Assembly (NCBI GenBank): GCA_050084515.1
Contig: CM114272.1
Coordinates: 18,228,001-18,292,000, forward strand
Length of the DNA: 64,000 nt
Direction of reading: 5' to 3'
Source of the DNA: Blasia pusilla
Lineage: Eukaryota > Marchantiophyta > Marchantiopsida > Blasiales
This document shows, one piece after another, positions 32,210-43,617 of this stretch; positions within the stretch are counted from its first letter, which is position 1, and each line of letters opens with the position of its first letter. The translations under genes and the position numbers were made by a program. Under the pieces are notes generated by a model. The model was given only the letters and a program-made list of their open reading frames with translations. It searched no databases and was not told the origin of the DNA.

Positions 32210-33425
32210 CTATGGTGCAACCCTGTCTCGGACAATAGAACTCTCATCTCCACGTGCAGTACCCAGAACCACACTCGATGTTGTGGCTATCATCTCCTGG
32301 CGTACGTGCAAAAAATCCCAAGAAGTCCAAGGGTATCTCTCATGATCATCCCTGGTGTGTCGATCTCCTTGGGTCTCGCCCCTAGCGGCTGCCTCAACCG
32401 TCTCGGTAGGCATGGGGCTCACCAACGCAACAACTATGATCTATAGCATCCTCAAACGATGTTGCTCAGCTACTCCTAAGCTAAAAATCCATGTCAAGAA
32501 GTTCAGGTCCATCGCCTGACCCAAGACATGACGTCGTGATGCCTCTAATAGTGACGATACTACCGTCACTCTTGTGGGGAATCCCATTGCTCGCTCTCGC
32601 TCATCGGCATTGGGCTCCACCAACCTTTGTTCTTGGTCATCCCAAACCAAGCCAAGTCCGGCCTCCTTGAATGCATAGGAAGCAGAAAAACTCACCAATG
32701 TGGGAAAGGCTGCTTGTGGGCTGCCAATCCTGTTGACCACAGTCAACGGCGGTCGATCATTTAGCCTCACTGCCTATGATCGACAGCTCGGATCCAATAT
32801 AGAATCCACCAACAAATCGGAGGGACGCTTTACTCTCGCATATGCCCTCCGTAACACCTCATGTGGTACCAAGTTGGTCCATCAAAGATGTGGGCGATGT
32901 GCTCGTGAACCCACACTCGCCGCATCTAACAACAGTGTCGGGCCAATCCATGCACGCACCTGATGTGCACTCGTCACCACGCGGGACCTCAAATCGCCCA
33001 AAATTGGCACATTCTCCAAAATGTATGCTGGAGAACGAGATTGATGCTCTTGTAAATGTCACAAGATCCGCATCATCTCCCAAAACAACATGGACCGAGT
33101 GTCTGCTAACCCGCTACCTTATCGAGCACTTGATTGGCCCTGACACGGCCAACCAGAAATGACCAAGTCTATGGTCCCTACCCGCTCCAAGTCCTGCGCC
33201 CCCAACAATGAAATGTCCCTTGGTAGGGAACTCTAGTAACCCTAAATGGCGGACACAGACAACAAGTTGGGAAAATGGAGGCGTAACAGCACCACATGGT
33301 GAAGTGAAGCGCGCCTCGCAACATCATCAATCTCCACATACAGGTACTGGGGCACACGCACTCCGGCATGCAAAACACCAGCTAACGCAGTACTGATCCC
33401 TCCAAAGAGATCCAACACCCGAATA
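32210..33425 (-). pseudogene. A2 DNMT3-like cytosine-5 DNA methyltransferase domain
   Basis: Motif I VLDLFGGISTALAGVL lies at about 33375-33422. Motif IV IDLVISGWPCQGQSSAR at about 33130-33180 contains the catalytic Pro-Cys-Gln. A TAA follows, then GSGLADTRSMLFWEMMRIL, motif VI AYILENVPI at about 33015-33040, and in other frames the GSRAH-type RxxR block and WTNLVP. The C-terminal block QRLVEPNADERERAMGFPTR (about 32590-32650) resembles the last DNMT3 motif (LERVFGFP). SRRHVLGQAMDLN matches the region of DNMT3 with RQ-LLG-SW. Such enzymes methylate cytosine in DNA using S-adenosylmethionine. The order I-IV-VI-VIII-X is not permuted, unlike plant DRM. Several stops inactivate this copy. Confidence 0.9.
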
Positions 33426-34380
33426 CCCTTCTCTGGGATGCACCACACAATTGGGCTCGTGTCCAGAGGGGTCATAGCAGCACTCCTGCCTATGTGGGGT
33501 TCTTCTGACCCGTCACACTCTGGTGCAACTATCTCGCTCCATGCGGTTTGCACATGCTCAATGGCTAAACGTCGAAGCTCCTCAGTCGAGCCCCAAAGCG
33601 GCACCTCTCCTCCATAGACTGATGCGGCTACCATGACACTCCTCTGCATAGAAATATCAAGAATAAGAGTATCCTCTGCAAGGACATATCCCTCAATCAA
33701 ATCACTAGGCCAACTGATGGCACCACTAAGTGCTGCTAAGGTTGCCATCTCTCCTGGCCGTCGCTCGATCACAGCACATGTGAATCGAACGGGGAATGAG
33801 CTAAGGCGCCCATCACGTGAGTGCCATCTTGGTATGTAGGACGCTGACTCCTCACAATAATCTAGGGAAAACCCCATCGGGTATAACACTTCTCCACCAA
33901 CCAAGACGTCGTAGGACTCTACATCAGTAACTATCGCCTTGGCTCGCACCACGGACTCATCTGTAGGATGTCCCAGGCGAATCCTCACCACGACCTCGTG
34001 TCGGGTGATACACTATGTGGTACTCACTCCACCCAAGGATGTCTGTATCCGGAATGGACAACGCTCCACATCGTCTCTCGTCAAGCCCAATCCTCTGAAT
34101 GACGCTTTCCCCAACATCAGGGGTTGCGCTCTTGAATCCAACAAGACGCGCTGCAGACTAAAAGCTCTACCGACGGGACTCACCAATTGGAAGACCTCTC
34201 CTTGGTTATCCAGCAACACAACACCAGGAGAAGCCATGGCATGCTCCATCGCGGGTCTAGCGAGCATCTTCGCCATCCTAGTAGCCGCAGCCTGCCATGA
34301 ATCTGACGTGGACGGCCCCAGCATCCGCTCCAAGGGCATGTCCATCACCTCCTTTGCAATCACCTTTGAACGTGATGGAG
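33426..34380 (-). pseudogene. A2 protease and linker
   Basis: The retropepsin motif is LLDSRAQPLMLGKASF (DSG changed to DSR), followed by GLGLTRDDVERCPFRIQTSL and the C-terminal YDVLVGGEVLYPMGFSLDY. A ~150-residue linker (RWHSRDGRLSSFPVRFTCAV, then DLIEGYVLAEDTL and ELRRLAIEHVQTAWSEI) connects it to the methyltransferase. The linker is conserved in A1, A3 and A5, so it is part of the polyprotein and not decay product. A frame break lies at about 34010. Confidence 0.85.
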
Positions 34381-36248
34381 GAACTCCAACTCCACGCTCA
34401 TATAGCGTAGTAGCCAGCCAAAAGCCTCCGCGGGTATGCCTCCAAACTTCATAACATCAGAAGCAAAAAATAAAGGAGCGCAGTACACAACGGTGGCCGC
34501 CCCCAACAACGTGCTCGACACATGCCCCTCTTGAGCATCAACAATAGGAGTCGTCGCACTCGCTTCTCCCATTGCCGTGTGTGCATGCACACCAACTCTC
34601 GAGAAACTCTGATCAAGACCCATCAATGGGTCCTCATTGCCTCGGACAACGTGAAAGACTAAGAAACCCTAGTCTGTTTGCTGGCTTCCCCTTGGATCCA
34701 ACTCTGCGGCTCATCCATGCGTCACAACTGTGGCAGCCTCCATCTGGGCAACCCCGCACATCCAACCAGGATCCTCCATATCTTTGGCTGCTCCATAGGA
34801 TGTCTATGCCACAGATCCGACATCGGGTAATCTCAATGCCATAGTGGCAATCTGCTCCTATAGCTGATGTATCTCAGCAGCCATCCTAGCCTCACGTCGG
34901 GCATCTCCCTCGACTCGTCTAGGTGGTGGGACTCTACCTCCTCCACGGGCAGTTCCACCACCCTGTCGGGAAACTCCAACTCCTCGTCCTCCAACGGGAC
35001 CACCTGGTGCACGATCTCTAGCCCACCGGACCGGCTACTCGCTCTGGTGCCCTCTCTGGCCCTTGGTCCGGACGTAACTCAGGATGTAAACTGAAACACC
35101 TGGCGCGTGTATGACCATACCTCTGAAAATAGTCACACTGGTAACTTCTGGTGCAGCACCATCTCCTCCTCCATGCTGAGGCACACGTCCATGATCGTGA
35201 CGAGTGCAATTACGCTGATGATAGGCTCCACCACATGACCAACAAGTAATCCTAGGCGGCTCCTGCTGAGCCACATATGAAGGCACAGGTCTCTGTGGCA
35301 CAACCTCCTGATATCCTCCCTAAGCTCGTGGTGCCACAATCGACCTATCTCGGCCACGTTGCAGCACACGTGGTGCAGACAATTGTGATTGCTCTCGCCT
35401 AGAACCCATGGTAGCTACGCTCTCCTCTGCCATGTTGCGCTCAATGTTCTTGGCAGTCCTAAAAATATCTCCCAACGAAGGGGAGGTGTTCATAAGAAGC
35501 ACCCCCTCCCGCACCGTGTCCACAGGGTCCGGTTCAGCATCGCGTACCATGACTGGATAGCCTGAGCCTTTGTCACCCCTTCAGTGACGTTTATCAACCG
35601 GCGCAAGCGAGTGTAAGCCTGACGCAAACTCTCACCCGGGTGCCTCTGGAAATCGTGGATGCTCTGCAACTTCTCCGTCTGTACCCCCTAGTAGCTTGCC
35701 CTCAACTCAGCGAAGAACTCAACCACGGGGTTGAATCTGGGACGAACCCGACTAGACGGTGCAACTGCTCCAGTGTGAGTGACCCCTCCTAAAACATCAC
35801 TAGTGGAAGAGGAAGTAGCCTCTCCTGACTCCTCCTCATCTGGGAACGGCTCTGTCCATGACACATAGTGTGCGTCATAGTAGAGTCGCCATGCCTCAAT
35901 CACCTGGGCATATTTGTGGGAGAACTCATGGTAATCGTCCATGGGGGCCCCCTCTAAATGTTGGAACATATCGTTCCATGCTGTACACGGGTTAAACTCT
36001 CTAGAGTTCCGAGCCCGCTGTGAGTCATACCAACTCCTAAACTCTACAATGAAGTCGTGTAGTTCTACTCGACACTCCTCTACACGCTCCCCCTCGTCTG
36101 AAGACGACACAGAAGGAGATCGAGGTGGTCTCTCACATGGAGACCCTCGAAACCTCGCACCACTCCGTGTAAACCCACCACTCAAGTCCACTACCTCGCC
36201 TCTCAAAATCCCGAAAGGACGCCGTGATGGCCCTCGTGCCCCTCGCAC
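34381..36248 (-). pseudogene. A2 Gag and zinc-knuckle region
   Basis: The N-terminus is MRGARGPSRRPFGILRGEVV (36248). The Gag core follows, with a deletion of the WAYEMDDRGRG-type segment compared with A1, retaining NPCTAWNDMFQHLEGAPMDD and FNPVVEFFAELRASY. Frameshifts occur at about 35690 and 35320. Knuckle ITCWSCGGAYHQRNC (about 35230) is intact C-x2-C-x4-H-x4-C. The second, CDYFQRYGHTRARC-like, has Phe for the second Cys. Confidence 0.82.
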
Positions 36249-36289
36249 ACGATCACTCTCAATCTCGTGAATAATCCCTCAATCACTCA

Positions 36290-38000
36290 AACTAAACATG
36301 CGGCACTCAATCTACATTCTCTCACTAAGACGTGTGTTGTGCGGCAATAAGCAGCGTGGTGCGGAAAATCAACCGATCTATCGTCTCATTGACAAACCAT
36401 CGTGCACTCAGGAATCGGATGGAGCACTCAGCGGCATACCCTCCCCAACAGTAATACACAAATGCAATTTGCTCCACAATGATGGTGCGGCTCCGCGATC
36501 GAAACGATGTGGTGCGGCCACGAGCAACACGGCGCATCAATGGGCGGCGCGTCACAGCTAGTGGCGTCAGGGCACGGTAGTCGATCATCGTTGAGCAGCT
36601 ACCAATCACGACATAGCAAGCGTAAAGAAAACTGAGACCCCATCAATCCAAAGGTCACTTGTCATCGCTGAGCCGCCAGTCCTCAATTGCGCAGTGTGTC
36701 ATAGGCGGCTGAAAACAATGGCGTCGCAAATCCCATAATCAACGGTCGCCGCTATGGACCATCGCCTAATCAACTGTCATCGACGGCAAACAGAGGCAAC
36801 TGACGGCGTCAGACGGCGTGGACGGAAGGCGACCGGACGGAAACCGATGGACGTTAAGGGCTCCGGCAGGTCGGCTTGTAATCGCCGAGCCGATAGAAAA
36901 AGCAAGCCGGCGACGATCGAAGGTGGTCGGACGGTCGAAGCAGCCGGGCAATCAAAGGCAGTCGGACGGGACGTGCGGTCGCAACACTAGGGCCGAAGAC
37001 AGGGCAAGCAAAGAAAGGCGCCGCGAAGGCAGGCGGCAACGAGGTTCAGCGTCCCGGCGGCGGCAGGCAGCCGTCCCGGCGACGGTGATACTTAGGGTGA
37101 TGGAACTCGGCGGCGCAGGGCACGGCCGGCCGGACGGAGGACGGCAGCCAGCAAGTGCGTCGTGTGGCCGGCGGCTTCGGGACGGGCCACGTTGGGCATA
37201 GGCGCCTCTCGAGTCGGGTCGACAGCGGCGGCCTCAGTCGGGAAGGGGAAGCGGCTCCTAACTGCGTCGGCCCCCTACTATTTTTGCTTGACTTGATCGC
37301 CCCCCTTTTTGACACTGCTGCAATTGGAGTGCTTCTCCACAAACACTCCTAAACACCCCCCAAAAAATGGTTTTCACTCAATTTTTACTTCCAACTAGCT
37401 CTTTACTTTTCCTAACCACCAAAATAAAAGATCTTTACTTTTCTACCCCTCACTCAAGGAGTTACCAAAGAAAATTGGAAATTTAACTCACACCTTGAAC
37501 AGTGGCTATAGCAGCCCAACGAGAATGATCATTACTCCGTGCTCCAATCTCCAAATTTTGCAATGTTTCTTCAGCAGCGTACACCACTTCCCAATCTACA
37601 ACTTCGTCACATCATAATCTCCATTTTATTTTCCACCAAAAACTGACGAGGACTGTCGTGCAACCCAAAGTCTCTTTCTCCTACGCAAAATCCGGCATCA
37701 CTTCCGCGCTGATTTCTCCCAAAAAAAATGTAAAACCTATGAAAATACAAATCAGAAAGATACATGGTGCTCCCAAAACTATTGGTATGGAGCAATCCGC
37801 CCCCATACTCAATCTATATAAAAAATTGAGCAGCGCTTCCGCACGCCATTCTCCCGCACGAAAAATTGGCAACCGCAAAGCACAACAAAAGCCTCCCTTG
37901 CTCCAGTCAGCACTCCCATGAACCGCTGAACGTGGAACACGATCCCCAACCTGCGAAACCAGCAAGTGACCAGCGAGCTCCCCCATGAAGCTCTCTCACT
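36290..38000 (-). other. A2 leader, very GC-rich in part
   Basis: Aligns with the A1 leader at both ends (36297-36620 with 10537-11160; 37600-37960 with 11660-12040). The middle, 36680-37260, is rich in GGACGG/CGGCGG/GACGGC motifs and supports several overlapping meaningless open frames on both strands. No gene is called. Confidence 0.6.
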
Positions 38001-38533
38001 TAGTCAATTCTCTCTTTGTAAATCAAGTATGTCTCTCTCAACATCTCACACCAATCTCTCCATGGTGTGCACTCTCTCATGTCTCTTTCAACGTCAAACC
38101 AAACCCACTCTCCTAATGAGAGGCTTGGATTACACTCACAAGGCAAGCAAGACCATAGTTCCGCCGCCTCATGCCAAGAGGTTCAACAAAGAAAGAATGA
38201 GCTCTCAAGCTCTCTCTCCGTGAGGTATACCCCCTTCCCTCTCCCAAGCTCTCTCCTCGGTAACCAATGCTCGCATGTCATCTCCTTGGCTCTTGACCTG
38301 CTGTAGCGGGTCAAGGACCACTTCCCAAAGTGGAAAGTCAACTCTACCAAATATGGAAACTTACCAAAAATAGTAAGTTTCTCTATATGGCTCCAAATGA
38401 GCCGAAACGAAGGGAAAACCTCCTCTCTCAAGTTTCCCGGGACCTCAACAGGTCATCCTCAACCTCTTGAGTCGTTCCTCCTCTTCTCGCAAAGGCGCTT
38501 TACCAAATCTCTCTGATCTATCCTAAAAGTTAT
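38000..38533 (-). mobile_element. A2 5' LTR-type sequence
   Basis: Shares CACTCTCCTAATGAGAGGC, TATATGGCTCCAAATGAGCC and the terminal GATCTATCCTAAAAG with the LTRs at 12090 and 28659. The other LTR end is not recognisable, as in A1. Confidence 0.65.
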
Positions 38534-38539
38534 GATATC

Positions 38540-38900
38540 TCTCCTACTCATCTCCCGAGTGCCACTCGTGATTCACCTTGGTTAGCAAGGTTAGTGGCTT
38601 CCCAATCGAATTGAAACCCTTGATGTACCAACGGGAAAAGTTTTCCAATCCCATTAATGCACGAACTTCACTCACATCTGTATGGCGTGGAATGCATGAG
38701 ATAGCCTCTACCTTTGTTTGTAGAACACCAAGGCCACCTGGGGTACATCGTATCACCCAAGTACTCATTCAAATCGTAGAAGCATTCGTACTTTACTGGA
38801 TGCAACTTTTGTCCATGTAATTGTAATTGTCAAAACACCTCCTTCACTTGTCGCTCATACTCCTTAACCATGACGCTAAAGACTACAACGTCATCAATGT
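38540..38900 (-). pseudogene. Family-A RT/RNase H fragment
   Basis: Minus-strand LGVLQTKVEAISCIPRHTDV, VRALMGLENFSRW and LLTKVNHEWHSGDE match A2 31190-31330. It extends left to CAACGTCATCAAT, the end of the RT YIDD region. It is an isolated fragment between the A2 LTR and unrecognised sequence (38901-39064). Confidence 0.75.
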
Positions 38901-39064
38901 TGTCACATCTTATTTTGACGTAGGTAGAGTTCTATCGCGTCAATGGCATAGAGAGTCAACGAGCTGTTCGGGTGTAACTTCGTCTCGAGATGTTGGATGA
39001 GGTTGGCGACAGGTCTGTTTTGTTGAGAACATTTATGGCAATTTCTCTATATTCGTTTTAGTCC

Positions 39065-39312
39065 GTCAGGTGTCGTGCGTATACACTTCGCTACCCAACA
39101 TACATCGTTTTCACCAAACACACACGATCCCATGCTAACTCATGGCATCCAAACATAGAGGCGAGAAGTACCAAAATATCTCCAATTAAAATAAGATCCA
39201 ATCTCTCTCTACACTATCTCACACCATATCTCTCAAAGGTGTGCACTCTCTCTCATGTCGAACCAAACCCACTCTCCTAATGAGAGGCTTGGGTTACACT
39301 CACAAGGCAAGG
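39065..39312 (-). mobile_element. Family-A LTR fragment at the left end of A3
   Basis: Starts TGTCGTGCGTATACAC and contains GATCCCATGCTAACTCATGG, AATAAGATCCAATCTCTCTC and CTCTCCTAATGAGAGGCTTG, then breaks at about 39312 directly into integrase coding sequence of A3, so the integrase C-terminus and PHD finger of A3 are deleted. Confidence 0.75.
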
Positions 39313-39319
39313 GACTATG

Positions 39320-40100
39320 CTCCCATCCATACATATGGGTCATCAAGGTCCAGCACCTCACCAGCATCTCGACGAATGGCTGTGGGTAAATATGGCTGGC
39401 TCTTGGCCATAAAAAAGCAAGTACAGTGAAAAAGACGCTAAGGATGCGTGCCTGCTGAATCTTTATCCCATCGCCAACCAGGGCAACTGGAGGTCCCAAT
39501 CTCCTATGTGACCTCTCTGCAAGCCATACTTGCGTAAACCCCTATTCACCATCTGCACAACTCTCTCCGCTAATCCATCCGCCTAAGGATGATCTCGCGA
39601 AGTCGTGCCATGGTCAATCAACGCCGGATCACAGAAGGCTTGGAACTCACCGTGAAACTCGGTACCCTGGTCTGTCAACACCTCAGTCGGTGCGCCATAA
39701 TGACTCAGGACTCTATCAAGGAAGGCATAAGCTACTCCCTCACTTGCTTTGTCAGGAAATGGAACCAACTCGATCCTCTTCGAGAAGTGCTCAACCATCA
39801 CCAACACAGAACGACTGTGACGCTCCGTCAAAGGCAAAGGTCGTGCAAAATCCAAACTCCATCTATAACCTAAGCCCATGATCAGTAATGGATGCAACTG
39901 TGGAGTCGGAGCATTGAACAATGCTCGGACCCAATCACACACCATGCATCTGGCAACAAACTGCTAAACGTCAGTCTGCATGCCTCGCCACCAATACTGA
40001 ATCTGGAGCAAGTTGTACGTCCGCTTCATCCCAAAGTGCCCCAACTCCTTGTGGGCATGCTGCACTAGTCTTGCTCTCTGCGAAGGATGCAGCACTACGC
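39320..40100 (-). pseudogene. A3 integrase
   Basis: The zinc-domain end ARCMVCDWVRALF retains CxxC. The core retains both aspartate blocks: GYRWSLDFARPLPLTERHSR and VLTDQGTEFHGEFQAF, with VMVEHFSKRIELVPFPDKAS between them. After the core it is frame-shifted and lacks the C-terminal domain and PHD finger, which are replaced by LTR sequence at 39312. Confidence 0.85.
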
Positions 40101-40525
40101 GTACTCATGTTGGGTGAGCACCGCTCCAAGCCCCAAGATGCTCTAATCTGTGTGCAACTGGAAAGGACGCCCCCTAATTGGTCTCCTCAAGATGGGCGTG
40201 GATGTCAACCTGTCCTTGAGCAACTGAAATGCTCACTCTTGCTCATCCCCCTAGTGCCACTCGTGATCCACCTTGGTCAGCAAGGTCAGAGGCTTCGCAA
40301 TCAAACTAAATCCCTTGACATACGGCCGATAGAAGTTCGCCAATCCCATGAATGCGCGAACTCGGCTCACATCTGTAGGGCGTGGAATGCGTGAGATAGC
40401 CTCTACCTTTGTTTGTTGAACACCAAGGCCCCCTGGGTATATCGTATGACCCCAAGTAATCAATCTGGTCATAGAAGAACTTGCCCTTGCCTGGATGTAG
40501 CTTTAGCCCATGTAATTGCAATCGT
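40101..40525 (-). pseudogene. A3 RT connection and RNase H start
   Basis: LHGLKLHPGKGKFFYDQIDY and QTKVEAISRIPRPTDVSRVR followed by AFMGLANFYRPYVKG in two overlapping frames (one indel near 40450). The RNase H block after LLTKVDHEWH is present but shortened by a deletion near 40100. Confidence 0.8.
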
Positions 40526-41280
40526 CAAAATACCTCCTCTAGATGTCGCTCATGCTCCTCAACCGTGGCGCTAAAGACGACGATATCATCAATATAACAT
40601 CTAGCAAAATCCAGACCAGCCAAGATCCTATCCATGACCCTCTGAAACTCAGATGGGTTGTTCTTTAACCCAAATGGTAAGAACCGCCACTAGTACAAAC
40701 AATCCTTCCCGTGAGGATCGATGCCCCAAAATGCTGTCTTTTGCCTGTCCTCTAGTCTGATAGGCAGCTGATGGTATCCGGCTCACAAATCCAATAAACT
40801 GAAAACCTTTGCATGACCAATTGCGTCAAAGATCTCCTCATGGGTAGGCATGGCATACCTATCGGACTTCGTCTGCCGATTGATAGGTCGGTAATCCCCA
40901 CACATCCACATATCCGTCCAGTTGCCATGCACATCCTTCATGGCGGGCATGACAGTGGCAGATGCATACTCCCCATGTGACATCTCCACTAGTGCTGCTC
41001 CAACCAAGTCGTGGCTCCTACTCTGAATCAGAGCCCTCTCCATATCATTGTTCATGTAGGGTCGTCGGAAGATCGGCGTATCACTCGACAACTCAATGCG
41101 GATCCCCCGTCCCTTCAGCGTACCCAAATCCTCCATGCTAAACGCAAAGCACCTTCTATAACTCTTGAGGAACTGATGTATTCGGCGCCGCTCTCCTCTT
41201 GTCAACTTAGGGCTCATATATGGCTCCCAAGTCTCCATCGTGACTATGGTAGGACTTTCTGGCGCGGATATCGGTGGTTG
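40526..41280 (-). pseudogene. A3 reverse transcriptase
   Basis: METWEPYMSPKLTRGERRRI begins a 151-codon open stretch (41238-40786) with ALVEMSHGEYASATVMPAMK, the Trp-containing VHGNWTDMWMCGDYRPINRQ and IGHAKVFSLLDL. The palm with the YIDD region follows to about 40530 with stops. It is in frame with the upstream methyltransferase C-terminal linker across TAG 41281-41283. Confidence 0.88.
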
Positions 41281-42565
41281 CTATGGTGCAACCCCGTCTC
41301 GAACAACAACACTCCATCCCTCTCCTACAGCCAACCGCAAACTCTGATCTCCTCCACATGCAGTGCCCTGTACCACGCTCGATGTTGTGGCTATCATCTC
41401 CTAGCGTACGTGCAAAACATCCCAAGAAGTCCAAGGGTGTGTCCCTCGATCTCCCCTGGTGTGTCGATCTCCTCGGGTCTCGCCCCCAGCCACTGCCTCC
41501 ACCGTCTTGGTAGGCATGGGGCTCACCAACGCAAGCGCTGTGATTTGTCGCGATCTCATCCGATGCCGCTCAGCCACTCCCAAGCTGAAGATCCATGTCA
41601 AACAGTTCAGGTCCATCGCCTGACCCAAGACATGGCGTCGTGATGCCTCGACGATCTTGACGGATCGCCGTCACCTCCGGGGAAAATCCCATCGCCCACT
41701 CTCTCTCGTTGGCGTTGGGCTCCACCAACCTCTGAACCTGGTCATCCCAAACCAAGCTGGGACCGGCCTCCTTATATGCATAGGAAGCGGGAAAACTCAC
41801 AAACGTGGGAAAGGCTGCCCGCAGCCTGCCTACCTTGTTGACCACAGTCAACGGTGGTCGATCATCGTGCCTCACTGCCTCTGATCGACGACCTCGATCC
41901 ATAATGGAATCCACTAACAAATGGGAGAGGCGCTCCACTCTCACATACGCCCTCCGTAACACCGCATGGGGCACCAAGTTGGTCCACCATAGACACAGGC
42001 CATGGACTCTAGAACCTACACTCGCCGCATCCAAGAACACTGCTCGGCCGATTGAGGCACGAACCTGATGAGCACTTGTTACCACTCGTGACTTGGAGTC
42101 TCCTAAGATGGTCACATTCTCTAGAATGTAGGCTGGAGAACGAGATTGGTGCTCCTCCAACTATCGTAAGACCCTCAACATCTCCCAAAATAACATGGAC
42201 CAAGTATCAGCCAACCCGCTGCCTTATCGAGCACTCGTTTGGTCCTAACATGGCCAACCAGAAATGACCAAATCAATGGTCCCTACCCGCTTTAAGTCCT
42301 GCACCCCCAACAACAAAATATCCCTCGGTAGGGAACTCTAGTATCCCTGTACCACGGACGCAGACTATAAGTTGGGTAAACGTAGGCGTAACTGTGCCAC
42401 ATATCGTAGTGAGATGCGCCTCGCAACATCATCACTCTCCACATGTAGGTACTATTGTACTCGCACTCATGCGTGCAAAACAGCAGCTAACCCGGTGCTA
42501 ATCCCTCCAAAGAGATCTAACACTCGAATACCCTGTTCCGGGGTACACCACACAATGGGTGTGGT
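41281..42565 (-). pseudogene. A3 DNMT3-like methyltransferase domain
   Basis: Motif I VLDLFGGISTGLAAVL (about 42485-42530) is intact. Motif IV reads IDLVISGWPC followed directly by TAG (about 42245-42280) where A2 and A5 have PCQ. A long open stretch (42160-41573, 196 codons) holds AYILENVTILGDSKSRVVTS, IGRAVFLDAASVGSRVHGLC, LWWTNLVPHAVLRRAYVRVE, SLVWDDQVQRLVEPNANERE and WAMGFSPEVT. It supplies the clearest uninterrupted view of the region from motif VI to motif X. A frameshift at about 41570 precedes the C-terminal linker. The TAG after the catalytic cysteine would abolish activity. Confidence 0.9.
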
Positions 42566-43617
42566 ATCCAAGGGTGTCATTGTAGCACTCCCTGCTACCT
42601 CGGGTTCCTTAGAGATCCGTCATGCTCCGGTGCAAACACCTCACTCTACGCGGTTTGCACGTGCTCATCTGCCAATCGTCGAAGCTCCTCAGTCGAGTCT
42701 CACAGCGGCACCTCTCCTCCACAGAATGATGCGGCTACCATAACACTCCTCTCCATAGAAATGTCAGGAATGGGAGTATCCTCTGCATGGACATGTCCCT
42801 CAATCAAATCACTAGGCCAAGTGATGATACTGCTAAATGCTGATAAGGTCGCCATCTCTCTTGGCCGTTGCTCGATCACTGCACATGTGAATTGAACGGG
42901 TAATGAGCTAAGGCGCCCATCACCTGACTGCCATCCTGGTCTGTAGGACGCTGAATCTTCCCAATAATCCAAGGAAAACCCCAAAGGGTATAACACTTCT
43001 CCACCAACCCAGACGTCGTAGGATTCTGCATCAGTCACTATCGCCTTGGCTCGCACCACCGGACTCATGTGTAGGATGTCCCGGGCGAATCCTCACCACG
43101 ACCTCGTGTCGGGTGATACACTATGTGGTACTCCCTCCACCCAAGGATGTCTGTATCCGGAATGGACAACGCTCCACATAGGCTCTTGTCAAGCCCAATC
43201 CTCTGAATGACACTTTCCCCAACATTAGGGGCTGCGCTCTTGAATCCAACAAGACGCGCTGCGGACTAAAAGCTCCATCTCCGGGACTCACCAACTGGAA
43301 GACCTCTCCTCGGTAATCCAGCAATACAACACCAAGAGAAGCCATGGCACACTCTATCACGGGTCTAGCGGGCATCTCTGCCATCCTAGCAGCCGCAGCC
43401 TGCAATGAATCTGACGTGGACGGCGCGAGCATCCGCTCCAAGGGCATGTCCATCACCTCCTCTGCAATCACCTCTAAACGTGATGGAGGAACTCCAACTC
43501 CACGCTGACATAGCGTAGCAGCCATCCAAAAAGCCTCAACGGGCGTGCCTCCAAACGTCATAACATGAAAAGAACAAAATAAAGGAGCGCGGTACACAAC
43601 GCCGCCCCCAACAACGT
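42566..43617 (-). pseudogene. A3 protease and linker
   Basis: MDMPLERMLAPSTSDSLQAA leads to LLDSRAQPLMLGKVSF (DSR instead of DSG) and RCPFRIQTSLGGGSTT. In another frame YDVWVGGEVLYPLGFSLDYW and the ELRRL/EVFAPE linker follow toward the methyltransferase. The copy is cut at 43617 by the family-B element. Confidence 0.83.

Larger units (their letters stand above)
29451..36290 (-). mobile_element. Family-A Ty3/gypsy copy A2 (most complete coding set)
   Basis: On the minus strand from 36248 to about 29625: Gag, zinc knuckles, protease, DNMT3-like methyltransferase, RT, RNase H, integrase and PHD finger. Frameshifts break Gag and the integrase, but the methyltransferase C-terminus through RT stays in one frame, interrupted by TAGs. 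It is flanked by family-A LTR sequence on both sides (28659-29450 and about 38000-38533). Confidence 0.9.
39313..43617 (-). mobile_element. Family-A copy A3, 3' part (integrase to protease)
   Basis: Minus strand, in order from the right: protease, methyltransferase, RT, RNase H, integrase. The rest of the copy (zinc knuckle and Gag) lies at 52105-53932; the two parts rejoin exactly when the family-B element and one copy of ACGT are removed. Confidence 0.9.

Noticed and set aside
36754-37342. Arg-rich open frames in the A2 leader
   Set aside because: Overlapping frames on both strands of a GC-rich repeat; not conserved in the A1 leader.
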